A DNA stretch of 9,137 bases. Origin: an uncultured Sphingomonas sp. (GTDB taxonomy: Bacteria > Pseudomonadota > Alphaproteobacteria > Sphingomonadales > Sphingomonadaceae). The stretch is from positions 1 through 9,137 of the forward strand of contig CAKTFL010000060.1 of assembly GCA_934555855.1 (NCBI GenBank). The letters run 5' to 3'. Below the pieces are notes generated by a model, which saw nothing but the letters and a program-made list of their open reading frames with translations, did no database searches and was not told where the DNA came from. This document shows, in pieces, positions 1-6,613 of this stretch. Numbering within the stretch: position 1 is the first letter of the stretch; each line of letters begins with the position of its first letter. The position numbers were made by a program, and so were the translations under genes.

Positions 1-1
1 G

Positions 2-433
2 CCGGGGCCCAAGTTCGACTACAAGCTGCGCTGGATGGAGCGGCTGGCGGCGCTGGCGCGCGAACTGCTGATCGCGGAGGTGCCGGCGGTGCTGGCGGGC
101 GATTACAACGTCATCGCGAATGACGACGACACCTTCTCCGTCCGGGCAATTGCCGAGGATGCACTGATGCAGCCCGAAAGCCGCGAGGGGTATCGCCGGC
201 TGCTGGCGGACGGCTGGACTGACGCCCTTCGCACACGCCATCCTGCGGGCGGGGTATGGACCTTTTGGGACTATCAGGCGGGCGCGTGGCAGCGCGATGC
301 GGGGTTTCGCATCGACCATCTGCTGCTCAGCCCACAAGCGGCGGACCGACTGGTCGAGGCGGGTGTCGACAAGGAATATCGCGGCCGCGAAAGGGCGAGC
401 GACCATGCCCCGACGTGGGTGACCTTGCGCTGA
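2..433 (+). CDS. xthA: Exodeoxyribonuclease III, C-terminal part (5' end outside the window)
   Basis: This is the last 143 residues of an ExoIII/AP endonuclease of the endonuclease-exonuclease-phosphatase superfamily. Such enzymes cut DNA 5' of abasic sites and remove nucleotides 3'-5' in base excision repair, in the cytoplasm. The frame is open from base 2 (PGPKFDYKLRWM), so the ATG at 35 is internal and not the start. Visible family signatures are GDYN at bases 100-111 (the Asp and Asn correspond to catalytic D151/N153 of the E. coli enzyme), WTFWDYQ, RIDHLLLS (the catalytic Asp of the metal site) and the terminal SDHAP motif (Asp-His pair). The family is normally about 260 residues, so slightly more than half is seen here. 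No catalytic residue is missing in the visible part. The next gene starts 73 nt downstream on the same strand. I see no terminator between them and no functional link. Confidence 0.93.
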   Translation, partial: PGPKFDYKLRWMERLAALARELLIAEVPAVLAGDYNVIANDDDTFSVRAIAEDALMQPESREGYRRLLADGWTDALRTRHPAGGVWTFWDYQAGAWQRDAGFRIDHLLLSPQAADRLVEAGVDKEYRGRERASDHAPTWVTLR

Positions 434-506
434 TTGCGTAAGTGCGATGCATCCCGGAAGGCGCGGCGGAGTTGTGCGATCGGACGGCGTGAAAAGGGAT
501 GCAGGC

Positions 507-1319
507 ATGACGTGGCGGATCAGGATTGCGGCAGGATCGGCTGCGGTCATGCTGGCTCCGGCCACGCCCGCGCTTGCTCAGGACGAGCTTCACTTCTGCC
601 CGAATCGCCCCAGCCTCGGCGCGTCGGCCTGCGTCACCGATCCGGGTCACGTTCAGGTCGAAATCTCCGTGCTCGACTGGCAGCGCGACGATCGCAGCGA
701 CAGCCGGGAGGACCAGCTGCTCGCCGCCGACCTGCTCGCGAGAATCGGCGTGTCGAAGAGCACCGAGGTGCAGCTGGAATGGACCACCGTCGGCCGCGTC
801 CGGGAGCGTGACAAGGCGACCGGCACGATCGCCTCGGCCGCGCGGGTCGGGGACCTCCGGCTGGCGGTGCGGCAGAACCTCCGCAACCCCGACGGGCATG
901 GCCTTTCGTTCGGGGTCGAGCCGTTCGTGATGCTGCCGGTCGGGCGGAAGCCGGTCGGCGGCGGCGATTGGGGGGCAGGCGCGATGATCCCGGTGACCTA
1001 TGACCTGACGGACGCGCTCAACCTCGCCTTTACCGGCCAGGTCGCGGGGCTGGCCGACGAGGACGGCAATGGCCGCCATCTGAATTACAGCGGCATCGTC
1101 GGGCTCGGTTACGAGCTGTCGAAGAAGGTGACGCTGGTCAGCGAGATTTCGGTGGAGCGCGACGACGATCCCGAGGGCGGAGAGACCCACCTCGTCGCGG
1201 CGGAATCGATCGCCTGGCAGCCTTATCAGCACGTCCAGGTCGATCTGCTCGCCGCGGTCGGGTTGAATCGCGAAACTCCCGACCTGCGGCTGGCGCTAGG
1301 CGGTGCTTTCCTGTTTTGA
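507..1319 (+). CDS. Outer-membrane beta-barrel protein (transporter / phenol MetA-pathway-like family)
   Basis: This is a 270-residue exported protein. Residues 1-24 form a signal peptide with a basic N-terminus, a hydrophobic core and an Ala-Leu-Ala site before QDELHF. I chose the ATG at 507 because the peptide starts directly there and an AAGGGA ribosome site lies 7 nt upstream (494-499). The in-frame ATG at 447 would add 20 residues ahead of the signal. The mature part begins with a Cys31...Cys42 pair (FCPNRPSLGASAC) and continues as alternating hydrophobic/polar strands with Gly-rich turns, ending in Leu-Phe. A terminal Phe is the usual signal for BAM-assembled barrels. The short Cys-NRP...Cys opening resembles proteobacterial proteins annotated as putative transporters of the MetA/phenol-degradation family. 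Their substrates are generally unknown, and none can be named here. Likely location is the outer membrane. The fold class is fairly secure; the function is not. Confidence 0.75.
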   Translation: MTWRIRIAAGSAAVMLAPATPALAQDELHFCPNRPSLGASACVTDPGHVQVEISVLDWQRDDRSDSREDQLLAADLLARIGVSKSTEVQLEWTTVGRVRERDKATGTIASAARVGDLRLAVRQNLRNPDGHGLSFGVEPFVMLPVGRKPVGGGDWGAGAMIPVTYDLTDALNLAFTGQVAGLADEDGNGRHLNYSGIVGLGYELSKKVTLVSEISVERDDDPEGGETHLVAAESIAWQPYQHVQVDLLAAVGLNRETPDLRLALGGAFLF

Positions 1320-1407
1320 CGCCGGCTTTCGGCGGCCCCGGCTAAGGGTTGGCGTGCGCTCCGCAGGGACGGCGTGCTAAGTGATTGAAAGCGCGTCGAC
1401 GGGTGTC

Positions 1408-1423
1408 TGGCACGACTGATGCA
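1408..1423 (+). promoter_or_regulatory. Candidate sigma-54 (RpoN) -24/-12 promoter
   Basis: The 16-nt string TGGCACGACTGATGCA matches the sigma-54 consensus TGGCACG-N4-TTGCW at every specified position except one (A for the first T of TTGC). The -24 GG (1409-1410) and -12 GC (1421-1422) are exactly 10 nt apart, which is the spacing this sigma factor requires. Transcription would start near 1433-1435, giving a leader of roughly 38 nt before the ATG at 1472. No good sigma-70 pair is seen in the 152-nt gap: TTGAAA at 1385-1390 has no matching -10. Only a weak GC-rich inverted repeat (GCCGG/CCGGC, 1321-1342) follows the barrel gene. Whether this organism has RpoN cannot be seen here. Confidence 0.45.
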
Positions 1424-1460
1424 ATCGTTCAGGCGAGCGGCGAGGGGCTGCTCGGTTCTG

Positions 1461-1466
1461 AGGAGG
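1461..1466 (+). promoter_or_regulatory. Strong ribosome binding site deciding the start at 1472
   Basis: AGGAGG sits 5 nt before the ATG at 1472. It is the strongest Shine-Dalgarno match noticed in the window. It fixes the start of the small secreted protein, even though the reading frame remains open further upstream, to a TTG-type codon at 1385. Confidence 0.85.
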
Positions 1467-1471
1467 TTGCC

Positions 1472-1735
1472 ATGAAAACCCTGATTTCGATCGCCGCTCT
1501 CTCCCTGGTCTCGGCCACGCCTGTGCTGGCTGCCGACCCGCTGCCCGCACCTCGCGCGACGCCGGCGACCGAAGATGCAGCGCCGACAACCACCGCGACG
1601 CCGGCCGCGAAGCGGACCCGCTATTGCATCGTCCAGGACCGGCCGACCGGAACACACCTGATCAGGAAGACCTGCAACACGCGTGAGAACTGGCTGAAGC
1701 AGGGTTTCGACCCGCTCAACCCGACGGCGGAGTGA
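1472..1735 (+). CDS. Small secreted two-cysteine protein of unknown function
   Basis: This is an 87-residue protein. Residues 1-20 are a clear signal peptide (MKTLISIAALSLVSATPVLA), followed by a low-complexity linker rich in Pro, Ala and Thr (21-47). A compact basic domain of about 40 residues follows, with Cys52 and Cys68 (RYCIVQDRPTG...RKTCNTRENW) and an aromatic/acidic end. The two cysteines could form a periplasmic disulfide. Short exported proteins with this kind of Cys...Cys...W tail are, in my recollection, common in sphingomonads and are uncharacterised. The start is set by AGGAGG 5 nt upstream. A sigma-54-like promoter lies about 50 nt before it, and a hairpin terminator candidate follows 17 nt after the stop, so it may be its own transcription unit. 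No function is proposed. Confidence 0.8.
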   Translation: MKTLISIAALSLVSATPVLAADPLPAPRATPATEDAAPTTTATPAAKRTRYCIVQDRPTGTHLIRKTCNTRENWLKQGFDPLNPTAE

Positions 1736-1752
1736 TCGGCGGCGCCGCGGCA

Positions 1753-1779
1753 CCCTTCCCGAACGCCAAACGGGAAGGG
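1753..1779. terminator. Shared hairpin terminator between convergent genes
   Basis: CCCTTCCCG (1753-1761) pairs perfectly with CGGGAAGGG (1771-1779) across a 9-nt loop. The hairpin lies 17 nt past the stop of the small secreted protein and 16 nt past the stop of the minus-strand acyltransferase, so it could serve both. There is no T-run on either side, so it would be a non-canonical intrinsic terminator or a transcript-end stabiliser. Confidence 0.6.
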
Positions 1780-1795
1780 GCCGGAGCAGGGCGTG

Positions 1796-2950
1796 TCACA
1801 GGTCGCGGGTGTAGACCTGATAGACCTTGTTGACCCGGCTTTCGATCGTGGTCGCGATCGACCGCATCCCCTGATTGTCGTCCAGCACCCAGCCGATCTC
1901 GCCCCGGCTCGCGCCGTAGTTCTTGACCGACGCGCGGCGGATATATTCGATCATCATGAAGGCGAGCTGGCTCGCCAGCCGCGACGCCTGAAACTCCTTG
2001 CGGACGCCCATCAGTGGCACGCGCATCGTCCGCACCTTGGGCGCGCGCAGCCACAGCAGCAGCTTGGCCCAGCCAAATGGGAGCAGGTTGCCGTTCAGCG
2101 GCTTGATCGCCTCGTTCAGATCGGGAAGCGTGATCATGAACGCGACCGGCCGGCCATCCAGCTCCGCGATCCGGATCAGATCGTTGAACACGATCGGCTT
2201 CAGCTTTACCCCGACGTCCTTGATCTCGGGCGGGGTAAGGGGGACGAAGCCCCAATTATCGGACCAGGCGTCGTTGAGGATATCGAGGATGATCGCCGCC
2301 TCTTCCTCGAACTTGTTCTTGTTGACCTCGCGTACCCTGATGCGTGCGTTCTTCTCGCCCGCCTGAATGATCCGCCTGACGATCGGCGGGAACTCCTGCG
2401 TGATGTCGAGGTCGTAGGTCAGCAGCTGCTTGACCGGGGCATAGCCGGCCCGCTCGATCCAGCCCTGATAGTCGGGCTTGGCATGACCCATCATGATCGT
2501 CGGCGGGTGGTCGAAACCCTCGATCAGCAGGCCTGGCTCCTCCCAGATCGACTGGGAGATGGGGCCGAGCGCGCGGGTCATGCCCTGTTCGCGCAGCCAG
2601 TCCTCGGCCCGCGCCAGCAGGGCGGTGAAGATCTCCTCGCTTTCCGCATCCATCAGCCCCCATTGGCCGACCCCCGGCCCGAAGCCCTGGCTCGCCGGCA
2701 TGATCAGCGCGAGCGTGTCGATGTGCGCGGAGATGCGGCCCACCACCCGGCCGTCCCGTTCCGCCAAGAACAACTGCACCTTGGCGTGGCTGTACCAGCC
2801 GTTCTTCTCGGGCGTGATCAGGCCGAGCGCCTCCCCCTTCAAGGGCGGCACCCAATGGGGATCGTCCCGGTACAGGCGGAACGGGAGATCCACGAACGCC
2901 TTGCGATCGCGCTTGGTCAGGACGGGACGAATCGTGAGCTGGACGGCCAT
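1796..2950 (-). CDS. GNAT-superfamily acyltransferase, candidate bacterial ceramide synthase
   Basis: This is a 384-residue cytosolic protein with no signal peptide or membrane span. Residues about 1-180 form an N-terminal GNAT-like half with FRLYRDDPHWVPP (24-36), VVGRISAHID (69-78) and the conserved block GPISQSIWEEPGLLIEGF (129-146). About 250-384 form a second GNAT-like half with VPLMGV followed by a long helix and WVLDDNQGMRSI near the end. The start is the ATG at 2950, with AGAGGG 7 nt upstream. Relatives are often labelled N-acetyltransferase or, misleadingly, dATP pyrophosphohydrolase. From memory, the ceramide synthase described in Caulobacter crescentus (CCNA_01212) is an acyl-CoA-type N-acyltransferase of this general kind, clustered with serine palmitoyltransferase. 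With spt 5.7 kb away, N-acylation of a long-chain base to ceramide is the favoured role. The fold is secure and the substrate is inferred. A GNAT acting on another amine remains possible. Confidence 0.7.
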   Translation of the reverse strand: MAVQLTIRPVLTKRDRKAFVDLPFRLYRDDPHWVPPLKGEALGLITPEKNGWYSHAKVQLFLAERDGRVVGRISAHIDTLALIMPASQGFGPGVGQWGLMDAESEEIFTALLARAEDWLREQGMTRALGPISQSIWEEPGLLIEGFDHPPTIMMGHAKPDYQGWIERAGYAPVKQLLTYDLDITQEFPPIVRRIIQAGEKNARIRVREVNKNKFEEEAAIILDILNDAWSDNWGFVPLTPPEIKDVGVKLKPIVFNDLIRIAELDGRPVAFMITLPDLNEAIKPLNGNLLPFGWAKLLLWLRAPKVRTMRVPLMGVRKEFQASRLASQLAFMMIEYIRRASVKNYGASRGEIGWVLDDNQGMRSIATTIESRVNKVYQVYTRDL

Positions 2951-2973
2951 TCTTTAACCCTCTTTCTAGGGTC

Positions 2974-2979
2974 GTTATA
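2974..2979 (-). promoter_or_regulatory. Possible -10 element of the acyltransferase gene
   Basis: Read on the minus strand, TATAAC lies 24 nt before the ATG at 2950, which would give a leader of about 17 nt containing the AGAGGG ribosome site (2963-2958). No convincing -35 hexamer is found at 16-19 nt, so this is weak. Confidence 0.25.
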
Positions 2980-3025
2980 CGGCCGGTCCGATCATGGCGA
3001 GTGAGGTTTTGCGATTTACGCGGGG

Positions 3026-3054
3026 TCGAAACGCCACCGTGTCGCCATTATATT
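3026..3054 (+). promoter_or_regulatory. Possible promoter of the desaturase gene
   Basis: TCGAAA (3026-3031, 4 of 6 to TTGACA) and TATATT (3049-3054, 5 of 6 to TATAAT) are separated by 17 nt. Transcription would begin close to 3061, at or next to the first ATG, so the message may be leaderless or start translation at the second ATG (3073). This sits in the 110-nt gap shared with the divergent acyltransferase gene. Confidence 0.35.
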
Positions 3055-3060
3055 CCGGCA

Positions 3061-4176
3061 ATGGATCATGCCATGAACAGTTCGCTGACCGTCCACCGCG
3101 CTCCGGCCATCGCCGCTCCGGCGGCGACGCGCGCGCCCCGGCCCCGCATCGCCGACGACAAGGCTATGTTGCGGGCCGCGGCGGATCTGACCCGCGATCT
3201 CGGCAAGCCGCGCCCCGGCCTTTACTGGACCGACATGGGCGGCTCGGCGCTGCTCGGCTATGGGACGCTGGTCGTCGCCGCGACGAGCGGGACGACGTGG
3301 CTTGCCATTCTCGCCGCGGTAGTGTCGGTGCTGGCGCTGTATCGCGCACTGCTGTTCATCCACGAGATCAGCCACATGAAGCATTCGGCGCTGCCGCATT
3401 TCCGGCTGGGTTGGAATGTGCTGGTCGGGGTGCCGATGCTGACTCCGTCCTTCATGTATGAGGGCGTGCACAACCTGCACCATGCCAAGCAGCGTTACGG
3501 CACGTCGGACGATCCCGAATATCTGCCGCTGGCGTCGATGAAGGCCTGGACGCTGCCGCTGTTCATCCTGGTGTCGCTGCTGGCGCCGGTCGGGCTGTTG
3601 ATCCGGTTCGCGATCCTGTCGCCACTGTCGGTGCTGGTCCCGGCACTGCGCCGGCCGGTGATCGAGCGGTTCTCCGCGCTCGCCATCAATCCGCAGTTCC
3701 GTCGCCGCGTGCCCGATGGAGAGGTGCTGAAGCAGTTCAACCGCATCGATGCAGCCGCGACAGTCTGGGCGCTGGCGCTGGTCGGGCTGGTCGCGAGCGG
3801 GTCCATCCCGCTGCGCGCCTTCGCGATCGGCGTCGGCATCATGTCGGCGGTCGCGATGCTCAATCAGGTCCGCACGCTGGTCGCGCACCTGTGGGAGAAT
3901 GAGGACGGCGAGCAGATGAGCGTCACCGCCCAGAATCTCGACTCGGTCAACGTTCCGCCGCCCGCGCTGCTGCCGGGCCTGTGGGCGCCGGTCGGGCTGC
4001 GCTACCACGCGCTGCATCATCTGCTGCCGGGACTGCCCTATCACTCGCTCGGCGAAGCGCATCGCCGGATCAGCGCGGCGCTGGACACGGACTCGCCCTA
4101 CCACAAGGCGAGCTATGCCGGACTGCCGGGGCTGGTCCGCTATCTGGTGGCGAACACGATGCGGATCGGCCGGTAA
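3061..4176 (+). CDS. Membrane fatty acid desaturase / hydroxylase family protein
   Basis: This is a 371-residue integral membrane protein of the non-heme di-iron desaturase superfamily. Three histidine clusters are present: HEISHMKH (residues 101-108), HNLHH (137-141) and HALHH (316-320), with a further His276 in VAHLWENEDGE and His328. These are expected to bind two irons. Hydrophobic stretches flank the boxes (about 65-100, 117-135, 165-195 and 235-270), which fits four membrane spans with a cytosolic active site. Numbering uses the ATG at 3061. The ATG at 3073 is an equally possible start, and neither has a strong ribosome site. The frame also runs back to a GTG at 3001. The gene diverges from the acyltransferase and faces the Lpt genes. 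Such enzymes desaturate or hydroxylate acyl chains. In this setting the chain could be a sphingoid base or the N-linked acid, but an ordinary phospholipid acyl chain is equally allowed by the sequence. Confidence 0.82.
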   Translation: MDHAMNSSLTVHRAPAIAAPAATRAPRPRIADDKAMLRAAADLTRDLGKPRPGLYWTDMGGSALLGYGTLVVAATSGTTWLAILAAVVSVLALYRALLFIHEISHMKHSALPHFRLGWNVLVGVPMLTPSFMYEGVHNLHHAKQRYGTSDDPEYLPLASMKAWTLPLFILVSLLAPVGLLIRFAILSPLSVLVPALRRPVIERFSALAINPQFRRRVPDGEVLKQFNRIDAAATVWALALVGLVASGSIPLRAFAIGVGIMSAVAMLNQVRTLVAHLWENEDGEQMSVTAQNLDSVNVPPPALLPGLWAPVGLRYHALHHLLPGLPYHSLGEAHRRISAALDTDSPYHKASYAGLPGLVRYLVANTMRIGR

Positions 4177-4197
4177 CCAGGAAGCCACGTGGTCAGA

Positions 4198-4218
4198 CGG
4201 ACCGGCTGTGCCGGTCCG
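4198..4218. terminator. Hairpin 1 between convergent desaturase and lptG
   Basis: CGGACCGGC (4198-4206) pairs perfectly with GCCGGTCCG (4210-4218) across the 3-nt loop TGT. The hairpin starts 21 nt after the desaturase stop. No T-run follows. It probably ends or protects the desaturase message. Confidence 0.6.
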
Positions 4219-4238
4219 CTGGCCGCCGTGGCGAGTCT

Positions 4239-4260
4239 TCGGATTGCTTGGGCAATCCGA
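4239..4260. terminator. Hairpin 2 between convergent desaturase and lptG
   Basis: TCGGATTGC (4239-4247) pairs perfectly with GCAATCCGA (4252-4260) across the 4-nt loop TTGG. It lies 12 nt past the lptG stop on the minus strand and is a likely end signal for the lptF-lptG message. There is no T-run on either strand. Confidence 0.6.
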
Positions 4261-4272
4261 CGCTGCCCGCTA

Positions 4273-5370
4273 TTACTCCTCCGTCCTGATCAGCACCGCC
4301 TCGCCGATCAGGAAGAACAGCAGGAATGGCGCCCAGGCGGCGAGGAAGGGCGGATAGGCGCCGAGATTGCCCATCGCCAGCGCGAAATTGTCCGCCACGA
4401 AATAGGCGAAGCCGAGCGCCATGCCGACCACCGCGCGCACGAACAGCTTGCCGGAACGGGCGATGCCGAATGCTGCGACCGCGCCCAGCAACGGCATCAG
4501 CGTCGATGACAGCGGCCCCGACAGCTTGTGCCACAAGGAACCCTCCAGCGCCTTGGTTGGCCGGCCCGCGCCCGCCAGGTCGCTGATCGCGGCGCTCAAG
4601 GCGGAGAAGGACAGCCCGTCCGCATCGACGCTGGCCAGGGTGAACTGGTCGGGCGTCACCCCGCGCGCGATCACGGTGGAGGGAAGCGGGGTCACCGTCC
4701 CGCTAGCCACGTCGAAGCGCGTAACGTCCTCGACCCGCCAGCCATCGCCCTGCCGCCATCCGCGCGCCGCGCGCAGGATGGATACGAGATTGCCGCCAGT
4801 ACGGTCGTAAAGCGTTATTCCGCCGAGCAGCGCGGCATTGCCGCGGCCGCGGATCTGGGCCACCTCGATCAGGTCGTCGCCATCGCGGACCCAAACGTTG
4901 GTGCGATCGCCCCGATCGATCGGCAGCGGGCCGTAATTCACCTTCTGCCACTGGTCGAGCGTCGCGGTGGCGCGGGACACCACGCGATCGTTGAACCCGA
5001 ACGAGAGGATTGCGATGCCGAAGCTAGCGAGAATCAACGGCGCCAACACCTGATGCGCCGACAGGCCTGACGCCTTCAGCGCGATGATCTCGCTGTTCTG
5101 GTTCATCTGAATGAGCGTCAGGATCGTGCCCAACAACACCGAGAACGGCAGAAACCGCGCGATGATCTCGGGCGTGCGGAGCGAGACATAGCGCCACACC
5201 TCCGCATCGCCATTGCCAGCATAGGCCAGGATGTCCCCGGACTCGCTCAGCAGGTCGAGCGCCTGAAGCACCAGCACCAGCGCGGCGAGGATGCTGAAGG
5301 TCCGCACCACAAACAGCCGCGCCATGTAGAATGACACGGTGCGCGACGGGAAGAAGACGACTGGATTCAT
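4273..5370 (-). CDS. lptG: LptG-type permease subunit of the Lpt lipid exporter
   Basis: This is a 365-residue YjgP/YjgQ-family inner-membrane protein of the usual LptG length. Layout: a first span at about 20-41, a second at about 69-88, then the coupling-helix region QMNQNSEIIALKASGLS (88-104) that contacts the LptB ATPase. A third span follows at about 108-125, then a periplasmic beta-jellyroll domain (about 130-275) and three C-terminal spans (about 288-302, 311-330 and 342-361). With LptF and LptB2 it extracts a lipid, classically lipopolysaccharide, from the inner membrane and passes it to LptC. The start is the ATG at 5370, which overlaps the lptF stop as ATGA and implies translational coupling. 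The open frame upstream to 5538 is overlap with lptF. Because the cluster begins with spt, the cargo may be a glycosphingolipid. I assigned LptG rather than LptF from its second position and shorter length. Confidence 0.88.
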   Translation of the reverse strand: MNPVVFFPSRTVSFYMARLFVVRTFSILAALVLVLQALDLLSESGDILAYAGNGDAEVWRYVSLRTPEIIARFLPFSVLLGTILTLIQMNQNSEIIALKASGLSAHQVLAPLILASFGIAILSFGFNDRVVSRATATLDQWQKVNYGPLPIDRGDRTNVWVRDGDDLIEVAQIRGRGNAALLGGITLYDRTGGNLVSILRAARGWRQGDGWRVEDVTRFDVASGTVTPLPSTVIARGVTPDQFTLASVDADGLSFSALSAAISDLAGAGRPTKALEGSLWHKLSGPLSSTLMPLLGAVAAFGIARSGKLFVRAVVGMALGFAYFVADNFALAMGNLGAYPPFLAAWAPFLLFFLIGEAVLIRTEE

Positions 5371-6566
5371 GCGGGCGTGGCAGTGCGACGGCGGCGACCG
5401 GGCAGGCGGCTGGTGACCGCCTTGGCCGCCTTGGAAAAGACTCGTTCCAGCGCGCCGATCGGCTGGCCGCCGGGAACATAGGCGATGGTGTGGTACATCC
5501 AGAACACCAGTCCGGCGAACAGGGCGAAGGGCACCCATAGCGCGATCAGCGGGTCGATGCGGCCGAGCGCGCCGACCGAGGCGGCGTACTGGTTCACCTT
5601 GTGATAGGTGACGATCATCACGATCGACAGGAAGACGCCCAGCGCCGACGAGGAGCGTTTAGGGGGCACGCCCAGCGCCACCGCCAGCAGTGGCAGCAGG
5701 AACATGGAAATCACCTCTGCCAGACGGAAATGGAACTCGGCACGGGTGCCGTCGCGCTGTTCGGACGTGGGCGCGACATGGCCTAGCCGGGCAAGCTCGG
5801 GCAGCGTGAACTCCAGGTCCTGCTCCCCGCGCTGACGGAATGTCTCCAGCTTGGGCAGGTTGATCGGCAGGTCGTGCTGCGAGAAGTTCAGCACCCGCGG
5901 CGTGTGGAACTCGGTCCGGTTGTGGACCAGGATGCCGTTCGTCAGGCGGAAGATGATGACGTTCGGATCGTCGGTGCGGTAGAAACGGCCATGCCCGGCG
6001 GTGACGCTGATCCAGTCGCCCTTGGGCGTCTGGGTATGGACGAAGATGCCGGACAGCTCGCGCCCGTCGTCGCGGCTGCGCTCGATGCGGAGCGTCATGC
6101 GGCTGCCGAGATGGGTGAACTCGCCGACCTTGATCGAGGCGCCGAGCGCGCCGGTCCGCAGCTCGAACCGCAGCCGCTCATAGGCGAAGCGCGCCTTGGG
6201 CTGGACATAGCCGACGATGCCGAGGTTCAGCGCGGCGAGCACGATCGCGTACATGTATGGTACGCGCAGCAGCCGGGTGTAGCTCATCCCGACGCCGCGC
6301 ATCACGTCCAGCTCGCTGCTGGTCGCAAGCCGGCGAAAGGCGAGCAGGATGCCGAGCATCAAGCCGATCGGAATGCCGAGGCCCAGATATTCAGGCAGCA
6401 GGTTGGCCAGCATCCGCCAAACGACGCTGACCGGCCCGCCCTCCGTCGCGACGAAGTCGAACAGGCGGAGCATCCGGTCGAGCACCAGCAGCATCGCCGC
6501 AATGACCAGCGTCGAGAACAGCGGCACCGCGATCAGCCGGGCCATGTATCGGTCGAGGGAATTCAT
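5367..6566 (-). CDS. lptF: LptF-type permease subunit of the Lpt lipid exporter
   Basis: This is a 399-residue YjgP/YjgQ-family inner-membrane protein. Residues 1-30 (MNSLDRYMARLIAVPLFSTL onward) form the amphipathic entry helix and first span. A second span at about 55-75 leads into RRLATSSELDVMRGVGMS (78-95), the conserved coupling helix. A periplasmic jellyroll domain occupies about 125-265, and three spans follow at about 280-300, 305-325 and 335-360. A basic cytosolic tail of about 35 residues, ending near GRRRRTATPA, makes it longer than typical LptF. Its partner lptG begins in the overlapping ATGA. The start is the ATG at 6566. The nearest purine-rich stretch (GAGG) is about 16 nt away, so the ribosome site is poor. 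A candidate promoter lies in the 112-nt gap behind the histidine kinase. Confidence 0.88.
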   Translation of the reverse strand: MNSLDRYMARLIAVPLFSTLVIAAMLLVLDRMLRLFDFVATEGGPVSVVWRMLANLLPEYLGLGIPIGLMLGILLAFRRLATSSELDVMRGVGMSYTRLLRVPYMYAIVLAALNLGIVGYVQPKARFAYERLRFELRTGALGASIKVGEFTHLGSRMTLRIERSRDDGRELSGIFVHTQTPKGDWISVTAGHGRFYRTDDPNVIIFRLTNGILVHNRTEFHTPRVLNFSQHDLPINLPKLETFRQRGEQDLEFTLPELARLGHVAPTSEQRDGTRAEFHFRLAEVISMFLLPLLAVALGVPPKRSSSALGVFLSIVMIVTYHKVNQYAASVGALGRIDPLIALWVPFALFAGLVFWMYHTIAYVPGGQPIGALERVFSKAAKAVTSRLPGRRRRTATPA

Positions 6567-6613
6567 GGGGGCGCGATGCGGCCTCGATCGGTCGGAAACG
6601 GAGCGAAAGGCCG

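Noticed and set aside
327..1232. A 301-codon minus-strand frame opposite xthA and the barrel gene
   Set aside because: It crosses two well-supported genes on the other strand and shows no domain or export signal.
1385..1471. Upstream extension of the small secreted protein
   Set aside because: It would bury the signal peptide and cover the sigma-54-like site. AGGAGG places the start at 1472.
1793..3004. A 403-codon plus-strand frame opposite the acyltransferase
   Set aside because: It spans the whole acyltransferase on the other strand, has no recognisable motif and has shadow-type composition (Asp/Arg/Leu/His repeats).
3016..4188. A 390-codon minus-strand frame opposite the desaturase
   Set aside because: It is rich in Gln, Arg and Asp, with no hydrophobic pattern or motif. 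The plus strand carries the three histidine boxes.
5371..5538. N-terminal extension of lptG upstream of 5370
   Set aside because: It lies inside lptF, lacks homology-like sequence, and the ATGA overlap start at 5370 gives a normal LptG N-terminus.
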